NCBI GenBank assembly: GCA_038501195.1
Contig: JBBPUQ010000006.1
Coordinates: forward strand, 2,046,001 to 2,110,000
Direction: 5' to 3'
DNA: 64,000 nucleotides
Origin: Nemania diffusa
Taxonomy: Eukaryota > Ascomycota > Sordariomycetes > Xylariales > Xylariaceae
Shown in pieces: positions 47,630-60,400 of this stretch. Each line of letters starts with the position of its first letter. Positions within the stretch are counted from its first letter, which is position 1. The position numbers and the translations under genes are program-made. Below the pieces are notes generated by a model that worked only from the letters and a program-made list of their open reading frames with translations, was not told the DNA's origin and did not search any database.

Positions 47630-48211
47630 CTAAGAAGATGGGGCGAGCCACGTCGGCCGGGAGAGACACGTTCGGCACGTCGACTCCATAGCAACATATG
47701 GCAGCATATAATAATATAACTCGTCAAATGAGATGTGACCAGAGAGTATACGACAGCCTTCTTCCATAAGCTCATGAACGTGAGCTAGGGGGCGGGGTGT
47801 TGTGAACGCGGGAATCAAGTCAAAGGGGTGGTCTTTGTGTGAGTGATTGAGGCCAGTGAGGTCCCATGCAATTGAAAAAATACTCGCCTCCAGCAAATCC
47901 CGGTCGGTAGGACAGTCTTTTAGCAAGTCGCTGGTGTAGAATAGTCCACCGCTCAGTCACATGGTCTCATTGTCTGGTATAGTAGGGGGGAGGGTGCCAA
48001 GCAACGTGGCAGGTTTCAATGAGTTTGCTGCTCGCCTGTATCGAGACGAGGTTCTTGTGCTCCTTGTGCACCTTCTTGGAGGCACGTGGAGAGCCGGCAA
48101 CGGTGGTGCTGGTATTGGAAGACGCCGGGGGCGTTGGGTAGCTGACTTTGCCGTCGACGACGAGTTGCTTCTCATTTTTGGCTTGCTTGCTTGATGGAGA
48201 CTTGGACTTCT
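47630..48211 (-). pseudogene. Possible broken gene of unknown function next to a solo element end
   Basis: Two minus-strand open stretches look coding. One (about 48211-47967) is Lys/Ser-rich: SPSSKQAKNEKQLVVDGKVS, then SPRASKKVHKEHKNLVSIQA. The other (47926-47630) reads DCPTDRDLLEASIFSIAWDL and ends ISFDELYYYMLPYVAMESTC before its last 16 residues. They lie in different frames with a stop between, so this is either an unrecognised intron or a frameshifted relic. The upstream part runs directly into the repeat end at 48195, with no ATG before it. I do not recognise either half. Confidence 0.3.
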
Positions 48212-48247
48212 ATTTTTGGCATGATCTCAGCTCTATAATCAAGTTTC
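48195..48247 (+). repeat. Solo copy of the AT-rich block's terminal repeat
   Basis: Aligns without gaps to the left terminus 15111-15163 at 39 of 53 positions, including an identical TTCTATTTTTGGCA and AGCTCTA at the same spacing. The sequence to its right has normal base composition, and no matching inverted end is visible nearby. This is therefore a lone end, or a truncated or unRIPed relative of the big element. Confidence 0.6.
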
Positions 48248-50630
48248 GAGGCTTTGCTTAAGGAGTGATTATAGGTAGTATTGGGTATTATCAAATACAA
48301 TATACATTGGTAATCGATTTCAAAGCATGGTTTCCCTCTAGTATCTTTCTACTTATTTTTATTATACATACGCACGTCTATGTGCGCTGAACGTAATCTA
48401 CTAGAACTGTGGTAAGGAAAAGGTTTCCCCCTTAAGGAGGCCGAAAAAAACTCACGTTATTTTTAGTGTTTCGGTGGTTTCGAGATATAACAGATGCATT
48501 GCAGCCTTGGAGGCGAAGCCTTGCTACTGGCCTAGTATACTTCAAGCTCCCGGGAGCATAGGCCGACCTCTGACGCAACCCGATGTGCTGCAAGATGTAT
48601 GGTGGTTCTCCAATGTTATACCTAGTTTAAGTGCCGGCGAGTAGTATCTTATAATTTATATATTTCCCTGTTTGGAGATGTTGTTATGTGATGTGATGAT
48701 TCGGATATAATCTGTCGTGGGCATATATCGTCATTAGTATCGAGAAGTATCGAGAAGTATCGAGTCACAACTACGCCTCATACGATATAGTCCACTGTTG
48801 TTATTTTTCATCGCAACGGAAGTTGAATGTTAGAGACTAAAGTGTTACCAATCGCCTCGGCTCCAATGATGAAGATGTGAAACTACCGAGCAAAGCAGAA
48901 GGTTGATCCTTATCCCTGCGAACATAGTCGTAGTGAGATCCACCCCTATAGCATCCTAGTACTATAAGTAACTGTCTTAATTCTAATGTCGCCGTTGGTA
49001 TGGTAAGCATAGAGTCTAAACGCTTCCATTGTTAAATAGCTTCGCTGTGCCTAACATATTACTTCATAGACATTGTGCCACGTAATGCATACACCGTTAA
49101 TACCTCTTTTATACTATCATGTCTATAGTAGGCGCTAATTCGAAGCGTGTGCCAATTTACGCAATAATATGGCAAAAAGGTGTTTGTTTTCTTATTTCAA
49201 TCTACAAGGATACGGTAACCTATCAAGAAGCTCTCTCGTAATGCAGATATAGCCCGCATTTGATAGGTTGCGAGTATACACCTCGGGGCAATAACCGCAC
49301 CAACGAGGTGTTGAGCTTTCGAGAGAACATTATTCCTCGCAATCCAATACCTGCAACCTGGTTCAAAGATGATAGACATATCATTATATTGTCGAAGCTT
49401 AGTAGAATTAGTTGTTTATAACTGCAGTACTTAGTGTAGTGAGGTAGCTGCTCATCGGTGAAGTAGGTCTCTATGCCTATCATCGGACTTGTATATGGAC
49501 TCGTGATTCTATTTGCATCTTCGTTTAACACTGCTTGCATGAATGAAACAGTTTCCACCAAACAAGCTGCCACGGGACTGTACCCGACTATCCAAGCTCA
49601 CTTCTAACCCTATAGACACATAACCCGCTCATGTGAGTGTTCAAGGGTCCAAAGGTCCAGAAAAAAGTCCTTATTACCCATCCAAGTCCTTCTATTCTGG
49701 CGCGGATCTGCATCACAAGCCGACCCAGCGCTGTTATTATCATCCTCGTACATCGTATGCAACCCTAATCCCTGCCTCCGCTTTCGTCGTGCGCATGTCT
49801 GTCCAACAAGAACGGTAGTGATGTACAAACGATACCCCGAAGACTGTGGAGTAAAATGCAAGGTATGGATGTAGGTATGCGCATGTAGATGGAAAAGTCG
49901 TACGAAAAGAAAATGCCCCTCCCTCCGATGTTGTAGCCCGTTCCACAAATCATGGGTGAGCTAACTATTACGTAGCAGAGAGCTGAGACCCCGAACCCGC
50001 CCTTTTTCATGGTGGTTTTGAAACAAAATCCACTTTGACGGGCCGCTGTAGAGTCTTGTTACGACCTGCACGCCACGGTTCTACAACGAGAATACGCCGT
50101 AAAAGAGCGATTCTAGCACGGGGATTCACGGCAGTTCGCTTATAAGTGGTGGGTACGATGCAACCGTAGTCGCAAACCCGGTTACTTAGATAGCACACGT
50201 AGTAATCAAGCCCAGCAAGAAAGTAGTATTCCCGTCTCTGCCAGCTGGCGTCTTCCGCATGTATATTCATTTGTCTGGGCTCTCAGCTTTATCATCTCGT
50301 ACACATCTTGGGCTTGAGCAAAAAAGGGGCGGCGCCCCGATGAGACGGCAGGCCGGGGACCATTGCCGGATGGCAAATGTGGACCAAAACGTGCCGTCGT
50401 TGGACTTAAATAGCTGCAAGGGAAGAAAAAGAAAAAAACCGAAGTCGGCATGGCAAATGCATGCGCAGTTGCTTCCGTAGCCAGTTGGAATTCGCCAAGA
50501 TCCAAACCAAGTCAACTTGGCTCCAAAATCGTGTGCTCCAGTCTATTTATTGGTTTAGGTGGGAAGAGCAATTGGGGTATTGGTTTGTGTTCTTAGACCT
50601 AGGACGCAGTCGGGGAGGGAGAGGGAGAGA

Positions 50631-50663
50631 GGTGTGTGTGTGTGTGTGTGCGTGTGTGTATGT
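50631..50663. repeat. (TG)n microsatellite
   Basis: GTGTGTGTGTGTGTGTGTGCGTGTG-like run downstream of the areA gene. It opens an artefactual 183-codon frame on the plus strand that I reject as coding. Confidence 0.9.
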
Positions 50664-50721
50664 GGTCGGTAGAGGCAAAGCTCATCCTCGTTGTATCGTA
50701 AGGCGGCCCAGGTCTGACAAA

Positions 50722-50796
50722 ACAACAAAACAACCACCACCAATAGCAACAATAGTAGTAGTAACAGCAACAACAGCAACAACATCAACAACTCCG
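50722..50796. repeat. AAC/CAR trinucleotide-rich tract
   Basis: Runs of CAACAACAGCAACAACATCAAC and AGTAGTAGTAACAGC. This simple repeat makes poly-Leu and poly-Val frames on the minus strand. Confidence 0.8.
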
Positions 50797-51219
50797 GCAT
50801 CAAAAAGCCTACAATGCACGGAATATTGTGGTGGTATCAAAAAAAAAAGGGGGTCGTCCGAGGCGGTCAAAATGACAAAACTCCGTAACGCCGAATCGTG
50901 TGTGTGCGATGCCATCGTGAATCGTCCCGGTGCCCCCTTCGCCGTAAAAACGTGTATTTATCTCAAGAACCAAGTCCCCCGACCCGACCCGACCGTACCC
51001 AAGAAGTCCTAGACAGATTACTGTAAATCAAATCTCCGCTCTAGTAGTAGGCGGCAGGGCGCAGGGCGCGGGACACGCCAAGAGGCGCCACCGCAGCTTT
51101 GCCCTGCATGGTATGGTATGGTGTGATATGCTATGGTACCTGTGACAGGCATTGCTCGCTGGACGCTCTCTCCCCCTTTCTATGTTTGCCAGACTCGAGA
51201 GTCAGACTTAGACCATGGC

Positions 51220-54200
51220 TCACAGACTCATGGTGAGCCACTCCCATTCCTGAGGTCCCGAGCCGGCGCCAGGCGTCATCATGCCATTCGGGTGGCCCCC
51301 GGGCATCCCCATCATGCCGCCGCCCATCATGGGCCGCTGCTGCGTCATGCCGAAGTTGCTAGCGGCCATGCCTAGGCCCCCAGCGGTCTGCATGGGCACG
51401 AACGCGCTCGACGAGCCCACAGACCGCGCCGTCTCGTTGGAGCTGGTCGAGTTCTCGGGGCTGTCGACGTCCATGCTGCTGCTGCCGCCGCCCCCACTGC
51501 CGCCACCGGTCGCTGATTCGTTGGTGCCGGCGCTTTTGCTGCTGCGGCGCTGCCGCTTCGACGAGCCGGCGCTGGCAGTACCAGCGCCGATGCCGCGGGG
51601 CAGCGATGCCGCGCCAGGCCCTGGCGTGTTCTTGGGAGGCGCCGCCGCGATCGGGACCACGCCCTTGCCCCCGACCGCGCCAGTCGCCGAGCCCGCATAG
51701 CTCGCCGGCGTGCTGCCCGCGGTGTTGCCGCCAGAGCCGCCGACGCCGCTGGCCGGGCTGTCGCCCTCGTTCACGCTCCCGGCTCTGACCATGGAGGGTG
51801 GCGTCGTGACTTGCGCCACCGTCGTGTTATTGTTATTGTTAGTGTTAGTAGTAGAAGTGGTAGGGGTGGTAGTAGATGTGGAGATGGCGAGCGTCGAGTT
51901 CTTGCGCGACGCGGGGCCTGAGGGCGTGCCGGACCCGCCGCCGCCGCCGCCCTTCTTGGACCGCGTGCCGGTGCTGCCGACGGGCAGGCTGGCGCCCGAG
52001 CCGCGGTTGCGCTTCTTGATGACGTCCGTCTTCAGGCTCAGGGGCCGCACGACGCCGTGCAGCTTCAGGAACAGGCCGCAGGCGTTGCACAGGGGCTGGC
52101 CCTCGGGGTTGCGCCGCCAGAGGGGTGTGGTCTGCGTGAAGCAGTTTGTGCACGTCGTCGGCGTGTTCCCGTCGCCTTGGTTGGCGCCGCCGCCGCCGGC
52201 CGCCTGGAGGTTGCTTGCGGACCCGTGCTTCGAGCCGAGGGGGGAGGCCGGCCGGCTGGGCGCCACCGAGGAGTAGCCCGACATCGTGCCTGTCGCGTCG
52301 GGTGGTGGCGAGTTCGGATTCGACTGTGCCAGCCGGTCGAAGGGGTTGCCGAGGCTGCCCATGGGAGTAGAGGCATTCCGTGATATCTTCTGCCGCCGGT
52401 CGGGGATGTTGCGGAACGACTGTGAACGCGGCAGGTTCTGACTGTTCCACTCGCCGGTATCGACATAATCTGTTGTCGTGCCGCCAATCGTGACTTGTTT
52501 CCGAGGCGGGCCCCCGGGGTAGCGAGCCGCTTGGGTACTAAATTTGCCGGGTAAAGAAGCATCCCAGCCTCCCATCTGAGTCGAGCCGCTCATGTCCATT
52601 CCCGTGTCATCGCTGGGCGAGATGTCTTGATGCATGCTCATATTGCGGTCTGCAAATGCACCACCGTCCTCGTCCTCGTTATCAGAGTCGGCGCTGAGCG
52701 AGAACATATTCTCATGCATCATGCCTACACCAGGTGACCGAGCACCTTGATCAGACTGGAACACTTGGGTGGGATCTACATGTCCAAAGCTAGGCGCCGC
52801 CGTAAAGCCGGAGGATACATCGGCCCCGGTAGTTGTGGGAAATACCGAGTTTCCGTGAGAATACATAAACTGCTGGCCCATCTGGGCCCCAAGAGAGCCG
52901 GGGATTTGACGAAAACTTTGGGACCGCTGGTGGCGCATGTCCATAGAGCCAAAGTAGATATTTTCGTTCTCGGCCAGGGGGTGTGGCGTCGATACCGCCG
53001 AGGGGTAGCCAGAGCCCGAGGGAGAATAGTGGTAGTCGCCGCCGCTGATGGATCCGCCATGCTGGCCATAGACATTAGAGAATGGGCCGTGGGCAACCAT
53101 AGGGGATGTCGACGGCGAGAACATGAAGTTTTGCTGAAACGGCCCCGCGGATGTGAGGATGGGATCGCTCTCCATGTGAAATGTGTCAAGAGAAAACGGG
53201 GCGGCGGCATGCTGCTGGGGTAAGTGTGAGGAGCTGACATGATTGGGAATATCCAAACTATAGTCATGAAGATCAGCGTCAGCATCTAACTCATTACCTG
53301 CGCCAGCGTTGTTGCTGAGTGCAGAAACGTGCGGGGAGAAATTCGCTGGACGCTTGAGATTTCGAGCCTGGCAGGTTGTTAGTTAGTTAGTTCGCTAGGC
53401 AAGGAGATGAAGGACTCAGTCTCGGTCGAGCACGGTGAAAATGAAATAATACGTGGGGTCGGTAAATAAGCCGAATGAACGCAAGCTCTCGCGTAGAAGA
53501 GAAAGAAATAACATCACCAGGAGATGGCAATGCATGAGGAATGAGTCGGCACTTACACGTCGCTCGTCAACGCTCGTCTTGCGATGATGCCGAGTTACAT
53601 AGTTAAATTCATCCTGAGTTCTCTGGTGAGGGGGCACCGGCACTGATTGGGGCACGAAATGCTGCCCCGATGTCTTGCGAGATTTGATGGGAATGGCACC
53701 GGCCGTGGCACGGGTCGCCGACTTCTCTGTCTCCTGCTTGCCGGACGTGAGCGACGACGTGAAGCCAGCGGGCGGTGCCACATGGTCCGGATATATGAAG
53801 TCGTCCAGATTCATGGGCTCTGACTGCGACGCATTTTGGTCCGTCGCCTTCCTCAGTTGTGCGATGCCACTGGGAGCATTGGCGGCGCCGGCTGTCGACG
53901 ACGAAGGGTTGCTGGTCTGGCGAGCAGAGGACGAGGTGTCGACGGTGAGGGCCATGGCGGTGGAACTAATAGAAATCGGGGGCTGGCCGGATTCGCCATG
54001 CACAGGGATGCGCTCGTCATGCTGGTCTCGCTGCCTCCGCCATTTTCGAAGATTGACGTGCATCATCCGCCATGTGAAATTCTCCATGCGCTCCTGTCTC
54101 GGCAGGCTTTGCTTTGTCTTGCTGAAAAACCTCCATATCTGCATCGCCAACGGGTCCTGCGTTTGCAATTCGCCGATCGTGGCGCTCGAGTCAGACATGC

Positions 54201-54468
54201 CGTCCTCGAGGTGCGGGAACAGCGACGTCTTGAGAAAATCGTGTCGCGCGGCGCCATGGCCGTGATCATGATCTACTACGTCGGTCATCTCTAGATTCAG
54301 CTCCCGCATGCGCAGGTCCTCGGGGCTGCCCTCATCCTTGATCTCGTCGGCGCCGCCTATGGATTCGAAGGGCCTCCTGGGGAAGCGGAAGTCGTGCTCT
54401 GTCATTGTAGGGTTCTTCGCCATTGAGAAATCCGGCATCGTTATCGGCGATGTCGTGGCCGTGGTCAT
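51220..54468 (-). CDS. areA: GATA-type nitrogen regulator AreA / NIT2, about 1019 aa, two exons
   Basis: Exon 1 (54468-53557) and exon 2 (53367-51220) join in phase 0 across a 189-base intron with a GTAAGT donor and CTGCCAG acceptor, giving RKTSVDERR then [17 protein letters not shown]. The N-terminal part includes the conserved [19 protein letters not shown] and [10 protein letters not shown] block of AreA proteins. The single zinc finger [19 protein letters not shown]...[11 protein letters not shown] lies at about 710-740 with Cys710, 713, 731 and 734. Basic KKRNRG follows. The protein ends WEWLTMSL, the conserved C-terminus used in AreA/NIT2 for contact with the NmrA/NMR1 repressor. It activates nitrogen-catabolite genes through GATA sites. 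Long Gly/Ser/Thr/Asn runs flank the finger. Start choice: ATG 54468 is the first true one; in-frame ATGs at residues 11, 16 and 22 are alternatives. Confidence 0.95.
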
Positions 54469-57400
54469 GTTGCACAGAAGGGAATGAAAGGGAAGAAGCC
54501 CCCCTCCTGTTCCTGTTGCGCCTGTGCACGGGTGGATGGATGGGGGAGCTTCTGTCTTTCTTCTTTGGTATGACAGGTCAACTGCTTTCCCCACGTCCTG
54601 GGCGGGTTATAGAGTTCGGCTTACAACCGTTCTTTGGCCGGTGACTGGTCAAAGGGTCGTTCTAGATTTTACAGTATTACTCGACGCTATAGAGACTGCC
54701 TGACTTATTCAAGTGAAGGGGAGACGATAGTGCGCATTGGGAACAATACAGGTAAGTCATCGAGGTCTCGTTGAGCTGGCTTCACCACCAGAATTCGGGA
54801 TCGGAAGTGGGCGAGGTTGCTATGCTAGGTATGCAGGTATTCTTCTCCGTCCCCTCTCGGTCGAGCCTGAGGTGTGACGGGTGGAGGGACAGCGAGCAGC
54901 TAGCAGCAGCAGTAGTAGCAGTAGCGGGAGCAGTAGCAGCAGCAAATACCTAGCAGTAGTAGGGGTAGACAGTAAGTGAGTAAGTAGATATGTGTGTATG
55001 TGTGTATGTATGTAAGTATGTAAGTACGTATGTATGTACAGTACAGTAGCACTGGCAGCAGCAGCAACAGCAACAGAAGCAGATGCAGATGCAGTAGTAC
55101 CGAGTAGCAGCAGCAGCAGCAGCAGTAGCAGCAGCGTCGGCGGCTGCTAGCTCTAGCAGGGTTATGAGAGCGTTTGGCGTGGTGTGAGTGGGCGAGAGTG
55201 ACGAGATGCTGGTGAATGATGGGTCGGGTTCGGCTGAATGACAAGGATTGGAGTGGGTGTGCCGTTGTGAGCAGGGAACATGGGACATGCGAAATACATT
55301 GTACATCCCACGTACATACAGTAGACTGCTACAGTACTGAAGACCAGGTCTGAATAGGTCTGCGTGTGCATGCACCTTGCGCAATCCCCTCGTCAAAGGG
55401 GACCACTTAGACGAGGGTCCGTTGCGTGAACGGAGAACCCTCGAAGCTATACTTCCTCGCTATAGGCAATCATCATACACAACCCAGTATAGCCCAGCAT
55501 AGTATCCTGCACCTACCGTGCTCGCTACTACCTAGGCAGTATATGTAGTATATGTAGTATATGTTGAATGAGACCAGAAGCGGCTTGTGAATATGGTTGG
55601 TACAATTTTTCCAGAGCGGGAGGTCTATGAAAGGGGAAATGCTGCCCACAAAACGTCTTCTTTACCCAAGGTTTTTTTTTAAAATCCTCTGCTTTGTGCT
55701 TTGTGCTTTTGCCAGAGGCAGGTATAGTCGATGCCCTCTGACCTTCTCAAAAGTACTGATCGACATTGTGGCTCTGGGCAGTGGATTTGGATTTCGTCGG
55801 CCCAGACAGGCAACCCGCCAGTCCGGTCAAGACAATGGGACTGTACAAGTAGTTCGAGCGTCACTGGGCCGTTGGGCTGCTTCTGCTTGGTTCCTCTCCA
55901 GTGTTTGGCTCCAGATGGTCCCTCCAAACGCGAGCCCCAGCGCTCCACCGTGAGAAAGCCTCCCCCCCCTCCCCCCTGTTGCAGCCGAAGCGAGGGGGGG
56001 GTTTCCACTGGTGAGGAGCCTGGATTTGGCTACTGATGGTGAAGGGGATGGCTCACAGTAGCCTGCAACAAGTTTCAACGGGTGGATCTATAGCAAATTA
56101 TTTCGAGTTTCGACCGAACGCCAGTGCTGCTGTAGCGCATCTCGTAGGTCGCACAGAATATATCTACAGCGTGGACTTGTAGGGTGCAGGTATTGCCGTT
56201 TGTCAACCCCTGTACCCCCATACTGTACAGAATACCCACGCTAGATACTGTACGCCACAGCATACCTTGCACCCGTGAGCGGCGGGCGAGTTCGGCTTCA
56301 CCTCACCAATCCAAGTGCACGACAATGTTATGGTCTGCTGTAGGGCTTGACGGGGACTGCGAAAACGGGCTCTTGGCTTCGAACTTTATGGCTCAAGTGG
56401 TTGAGTCGCTGTCCACTTTCTTCCCTTAAATTCCCCGTTCGTGCCCAAACAATACCCAGCTCTCTAGCTCTCTAATATGGCGGTCGGCAAGCCTTTGAAG
56501 CCACAAGTTCCATACCTATTTAGCTCTAGATCTACAGTATATTGTGTACAAAATACAGATGTCCAGCATCCCACGTACCCAATGAAGCCACACAGCAGTT
56601 ACCTGACCCTCGTAGACACAGTAAATACTCTACAGTGCTGTAGAAACAGGAATTGTAGGGTTAACTAGCGGCCAAAAGGAGCACTAGTCGCCGAGTTGCT
56701 GACTAGAAATACAAGGATTGTCGAGAACCCGAACCAACGGCTGATGTTAGTTTTCTTCGACCTCTAGCACCTCCGTCAGTGGCATACCTAGTGTCCTGCG
56801 AGGAAAATTCGTAGGAAGACTCATGAAATGCGCCAGCACGGGTATGCCTACGATGAGGCTAGTACAGGTGGATTGGTGCCCTTAGTGGGCGATTTTGGTG
56901 GCCGAGAAGGGTCTAAGATTTCCAACATGTAGGTGGTTATGTAGGTGCGCGTCTGGAATGGTAGTGCTGTGCTAGTCTAGGTGGTATATGTATGTAAGTG
57001 TGTTTTGTAAGTGTGTTTTGTCCTGTGTAAGTAAGGAGTTGCACTACCTACACAGAAGAGGTACCTACAATTCAATCAATACCCTTGAGATCGGGTGGTA
57101 AATATCCTGTATGCAGTGTGGCATCCTAGAAACCGCCTGCATGTTGATCATCCCGCTCAATAGTTTGTCAGCTTTCTGTACGCGTACTTTACCCATTGCT
57201 AACATCAATCGTGGGTTGTGTTCGAAGTCCCTCTGCTAATAGGTCGGTATATAGAAAGTACTTTGCTAGTGCCAAAAACGCCGTTGCGACACTATCTCGT
57301 GGTACTGGATCACGATGATCTGGCATGTGGTTATTGGAAACCTCGGACAAGTATCGTATGCTTTCTCTAGAGCGTCCTACCCTTTTGCTACTCATCCTAC
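54469..57400. other. Long areA upstream region with simple repeats
   Basis: No gene is supported. Long leaders are known for areA-type genes, so part of this may be 5' UTR. It contains CAG/AGT-type and GTAT-type microsatellites (54897-55136) and a GC-rich palindromic-looking CCCCCCCTCCCCCCTGTTGC stretch near 55965. The 100-150-codon frames here (for example 55597-55953) are unsupported. Confidence 0.45.
54897..55136. repeat. Compound microsatellite (CAG/AGT, GTAT, CAG)
   Basis: CAGCAGCAGTAGTAGCAGTAG-type tract at 54897-54960, GTATGTATGTAAGTATGTAAG-type tract near 54995-55040, and a second CAGCAGCAGCAGCAGCAG-type run at about 55105-55136. It lies about 0.5 kb upstream of the areA start and may be transcribed with it. 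Confidence 0.85.
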
Positions 57401-60400
57401 ATAGTACATACATACATACATACATACATCGTCAATAGGTAAGAATTGTATGTGCGGCGTTCGGCGTGGGGTGAAAGTTGTTAGCCCGCCACTCTCCAGT
57501 CAGAACCCACCAGGTCAAGCGCCACCGTAGCTCAAAGCTGATGAGAACATGACAAGGACGAATACATAACTAGGTACTTAATATTGGTACCGCGTGTCAT
57601 TTACTGGGCCTACTTCATGCTTGGCATGAAATAAGATGACCTTGCTCTGCCTCTTATGGCATTGTGAAGGCGAATCCCAGCAGACTTGTTATTCAGTTAC
57701 GCATACCTACATACTTCTGCACGCCGCTGCTCTCGAGTTGAGCCTCTCTATCGGCCCTATTGGTTCGGAGCAACAGGACCACCTAATTTGGTCTGGGGTT
57801 CTAGAAGCTTTTGCTTATATCGTAAATGCAACTCCAACTTCTTTGTCCCCAATATTGGTCAACCTGTCTCCAACTCCATTCTGGATAGGCGCTGGATAGC
57901 CTTGGACGTGGGATACAGGCGGTAGAATGCGGCTGTAGTCGGTCTCGAGGGGGGAGAAAAAATTCACAAGCCGACCACAGAGTTGGGGTTTCATCCCGCG
58001 CCGCGGTAGGACGTGGGATTTGAGATGTCTTGCATAAACTCGACTTAGACTGCGGCATGCTGAAGCAAATTCTCCCTGGAGAGGCAACATCTCCCGGAAT
58101 TCTTCCCGTTATATGCGTCTCGCCAGGAACCGCTAAAAACCAGTTCCTAATAACCCGACTGACGTAGTGGTGGCCCCGGCCGTACCGTTGTTTCTACTCG
58201 GTCGGTCGTCGCCCGGTCCTGTACCTATTATTTTAAGTCGAGTCGCTCTAATATACCTAACCTGCCTCATCCTGCTGGGTCAGACTAGTGAAGTTGATAC
58301 TAATAATACCTGATCACCTAGCTAGCCTATCGAAAGCTACCGACACTGCTTGCCCGCACTCGTGGTGAAAGGCGTGGCCTCTTAGTGCCGGCCGAAAATT
58401 CACCTTAAAAAGGTACCTACGCATACAGTACTTACAGGCCAGAGAGCAAGGGGCTTTCGGTCAATACAACCCCCACGGACGAGATGGTGTTTGGGTTTTT
58501 GTGTAATGAGGGGGAAGTCTGATAGTTCGCATCATATACATGCTTATTCACACAGGCAAAGGCAGGTAATCCGGCTATATTGTTTTCAAAATATTAATAG
58601 ATGCCCGTACATACAAGGGACGAGTCTACATAATGGCGCGTTGGTTACACTGATCGCTTTGGCCCGACAATCCGTGACCCCGTAAGGCTGTATGTGCCTA
58701 GACTGCAGATGCAACGCGTCAGTAGCCAAGCGCTACAATCCCGATGAGCACCTCAGACCACGTCTGGCCATAGTCTAGGTAAGGTAGTCTACGCATATAG
58801 GGACGCAGTGAACGCAATAACGGCGATGTTCTCAATCGACCCGTCGGCGGAGGATATAACAACCGGCCCCACGTCTTACAACGACTCCTCACATAAAACC
58901 GCCACGCCGGCTGGTCTGATCTTACAGGCCCCCCCACCTTGCTTTTATTAGTCTAGTCATGATCCTTTGCTGGTTAGCTTCCGATTCTTCAGTACCGACT
59001 TCTCGGAACCCTGAATGTCTTTCTGCTGGTAGCTGGCCTGTAATTTCTACTATTCTGCCGTCCCTGGGTTCCTACCGCGTAGGCTAGTCCAAGGTAGCGA
59101 CGAAGCTACAACCAAACCGTGCTTCGGAGAGTCGGTCCAGAGACGATTGGTGGGTACGAGTAGTGCTACAAGCCGCTATAACGAATAGTAGTCTCTAGAG
59201 CCGGATCTCGTACGCATAACACATGGCACCAAGTAGATCCGGGCGGTACTTAGCACGTAGTGTACGTTAGCGCACGTACTTAGGTAGTGTATTCGTCAAA
59301 GAGGGGCCGTTAGCCCAAGACTGAACGGATTGCCTGAGGGACGGCAAAGAACCGGAATGAGTTTCTTTGAAGGCCGCGAAGACGAGTCATGCGCGGAGGC
59401 TGACATGAGGATCATACCAGTCTCAGAATTCGTCCTTAGCCGACCTCGGTATAATCATGCAACTTGCTTCTCCCTACCTACGTACCTATGCAAATGAGCC
59501 CGGATATGGCCAGAAATTGCTAGGATTGTCAAAAATTAATGACAGGCAACCTGGACTAGAGGTTGATTGCCTAGGAGGACCTACAGAGTACAGTAGGTCA
59601 ACCCGTGCCGCTAGGTGGTGTATGTACATACATACCTACAGTACAGACAGTACAGTACCATGGTCAGTGGCGAAACCTATGGCTTGGCCTAGGAGGGATT
59701 TAGCATCTAACCCATCTATGCATAGTGTACGCAGTATGTAGGTAGCATGTGTACACTAGGTATACATGGTTAGGACCGTATTATATTCCTAGGGATGCGA
59801 TAGGTTGAATTCTTGGAGAAAACGAGAAAGCAGTTTCGTCCAACCAAAATGCGATATGTGACAGTGTGCTTCAGGAAAGTTTCGAACAGAGAAGATGAAA
59901 GGAAGAACAAAACAAAACAAAAAGCAGTCAGTGTATGCTGTAGGCATACCTAGACACACAGTTGCATTGGCCCCTGCTGCGTGCGCCCGATCCGCGTCAC
60001 GAAGATGGCAAGCCGCTGAGTGGGATGAAGAGTGGGCGGCGCGCTCTACCCTCGGTGATAATTTCCAGTTGTAGATGTCTGCAGCTGAGGAAAATGCGCT
60101 CCAATAGACGAGATGAAATGGCGCGTGGGGGACCATCCCTGCCTCTTTGTCTGAGCGCGCGCGTTGCGGGGGGGCTCGCACCCTTGAAGCCCACGGATCT
60201 TGGACTTTTTCAACCAAACCAACCTTTTGCCGGCGTGTGTGTGGCGGCGGTGGCTCTTGGCCTTTTTTTTCTTCCCAGTTCTCTCTTCGGAGTGCTCCGT
60301 CACCCAGGCATATGTATGTATGTAGGTATGCCCAGATATGTAAGTACTCTGTAAGTATGTATGGGTGTGTGTACTCCAGGCCCGTCGTACTCTGTAGGCG

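Larger units (their letters stand above)
48248..51219. other. Gene desert, right part
   Basis: No supported gene. A short tandem AGTATCGAGA (three copies) lies at about 48738-48766. The 116-codon minus-strand frame at 49223-49573 lacks an ATG and any known domain. From 50400 onward the sequence is simple-repeat rich. Confidence 0.45.

Noticed and set aside
49223..49573. 116-codon minus-strand frame
   Set aside because: No ATG at its start, no domain, no splice partner; left unnamed though its composition is protein-like.
50461..51012. 183-codon plus-strand frame
   Set aside because: Driven by the TG and AAC microsatellites. It encodes Val/Cys and Thr/Ala runs and has no domain.
51845..52562. 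Several 100-200-codon frames antisense or out of frame within areA
   Set aside because: GC-rich shadow frames of the zinc-finger exon; Arg/Pro/Ala-rich with no family resemblance.
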